A DNA stretch of 6,623 nucleotides from Ktedonobacter racemifer (lineage in GTDB: Bacteria > Chloroflexota > DTOL01 > JACQYG01): NCBI GenBank assembly GCA_020723545.1, contig DYIS01000145.1, forward strand, positions 1-6,623, given 5' to 3'. This document shows, piece by piece, positions 5,771 to 6,623 of the stretch; the first letter of the stretch is position 1, and the number at the start of each line of letters is the position of its first letter. Made by a program: the position numbers and the translations under genes. The notes under the pieces are model-generated. The model saw only the letters and a program-made list of their open reading frames with translations, was not told the DNA's origin and did not search any database.

Positions 5771-6623
5771 ATGCCAAGGGTTGTAGTCATCGGTGGTGGA
5801 TGGGCTGGCTGTGCGGCGGCCATGTCGGCCAAACAGGCCGGGGCCAAGGTGATCTTGCTGGAGAGGGCCGACACCCTGTTAGGCTCGGGCCAAGTGGGCG
5901 GCATCATGCGCAACAACGGTCGCTTCACCGCCGCCGAAGAGATGATCGCTATGGGCGGCGGTGACCTGTTCAGGCTGACCGACCAGAACGCCCGGCATAC
6001 CAACATCGAGTTTCCCGGCCACAAACACGCCGATCTGTACGATGTGGCCACCATGGAAGCCATCGTCCGTCGCTACCTGCAAGAAAAGGGGATCGAGATC
6101 TGGCTGATGGCCCGGGTGACTGAGGTGACCAGGAATGACAGCACCATCGCGACCGTCGCTACCGAGAACGGGGATGTCATCGAAGGCGACGTGTTCGTGG
6201 AAACCACCGGCACCATGGGGCCCCAGGGCAACTGTCGCAAGTATGGCAACGGCTGTGCCATGTGCATCACCCGCTGCCCCAGCTTCGGCGGCCGCGTCAG
6301 CATCGCCGCCCGGGCTGGGGTGAAAGAGGTGATGGGCCGGCGGCCCGACGGGGGCTTCGGAGCCATGAGCGGCTCGTGCAAGCTGAACCGGGAATCGGTG
6401 GATAGAAACATCATCCGAGAACTCGATCGCACCGGCGTGGCGGTGATCCCGGTACCAAAGGAACTAGCAGAGAAAGAAAAGGGACTGTTGGCCGTCAAGT
6501 GCTGCCAGCAATATGCCCTCAAGGAGTTCGCCGAGAATGTGGTGCTGCTCGACACCGGCCACGTCAAGCTGATGACGCTGGTGACTGGACACATCTCGGG
6601 AGATGAGCTTCGCCCCCATCTGT
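5771..6623 (+). CDS. FAD-dependent oxidoreductase, GidA/TrmFO-like, with a four-cysteine cluster (3' end outside window)
   Basis: The frame is open from ATG 5771 to the window end, giving 284 complete codons with no stop. GGAGG at 5761-5765, 5 bases upstream, supports the start. Residues 4-13 (VVVIGGGWAG) begin a Rossmann fold for the ADP part of FAD, and the acidic end of the second strand is E31 in VILLER. VETTGTMGP (143-151) corresponds to the TTGT segment of GidA-type flavoproteins. It is followed by cysteines C155, C162, C165 and C169 (C-x6-C-x2-C-x3-C) leading into PSFGGRVSIAARAG. Further cysteines are C203 and the pair C244-C245. The cluster resembles an Fe-S or zinc site; which metal, if any, cannot be told. 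There is no signal peptide or membrane segment in the visible part. It is not housekeeping TrmFO or MnmG, because of the cysteine cluster and the catabolic-type neighbourhood. It is probably co-transcribed with the ThDP enzyme 34 bases upstream and may process its substrate or product. The electron acceptor is unknown. Confidence 0.85.
   Translation, partial: MPRVVVIGGGWAGCAAAMSAKQAGAKVILLERADTLLGSGQVGGIMRNNGRFTAAEEMIAMGGGDLFRLTDQNARHTNIEFPGHKHADLYDVATMEAIVRRYLQEKGIEIWLMARVTEVTRNDSTIATVATENGDVIEGDVFVETTGTMGPQGNCRKYGNGCAMCITRCPSFGGRVSIAARAGVKEVMGRRPDGGFGAMSGSCKLNRESVDRNIIRELDRTGVAVIPVPKELAEKEKGLLAVKCCQQYALKEFAENVVLLDTGHVKLMTLVTGHISGDELRPHL

Overview
The window is GC-rich, densely coding bacterial DNA. 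It has four clear genes plus the tail of a fifth, and no RNA gene, CRISPR array, insertion sequence or phage feature that I can recognise. The best guess at the source is a Chloroflexota-type organism (Anaerolineae/Dehalococcoidia-like, possibly a metagenome bin). This rests on remembered similarity of the DUF5107-like tail and the DHH-CBS-tRNA nucleotidyltransferase fusion to proteins of that phylum, so it is an inference. A deep Firmicute is the main alternative.

Left part (1-3173): the C-terminus of a beta-rich protein on the plus strand ends at 416. It meets, tail to tail, a large minus-strand gene (432-3173, 913 aa). That gene encodes a fusion of a DHH/DHHA1 phosphoesterase, two CBS domains and a class II tRNA nucleotidyltransferase/poly(A) polymerase, an RNA 3'-end maintenance enzyme. 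A GC-rich hairpin (419-453) sits across the two convergent stops.

Centre (3174-3337): a 164-base divergent control region. It holds an extended -10 promoter for the minus-strand gene and a consensus sigma-70 promoter (TTGACA, 16 bases, TATAAT with extended TG) for the plus-strand genes. A 20-base imperfect palindrome with GTATA/TATAC arms begins at about +1 or +2 of the plus-strand transcript and is a probable operator for the regulator encoded next.

Right part (3338-6623): a likely operon of a GntR/FadR-type (FCD) regulator, a thiamine-diphosphate enzyme of the acetolactate synthase/2-oxoacid decarboxylase superfamily, and a GidA/TrmFO-like FAD oxidoreductase with a four-cysteine cluster. 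The regulator overlaps the ThDP gene by 4 bases (ATGA). The FAD gene follows after 34 bases that contain a hairpin and a strong Shine-Dalgarno, and it runs off the window. The plausible reading is a locally autoregulated pathway in which a 2-oxoacid or related carboxylate is cleaved or ligated by the ThDP enzyme, with the flavoprotein as redox partner. The substrate cannot be read from the sequence. This cassette is the best candidate here for an undescribed system.
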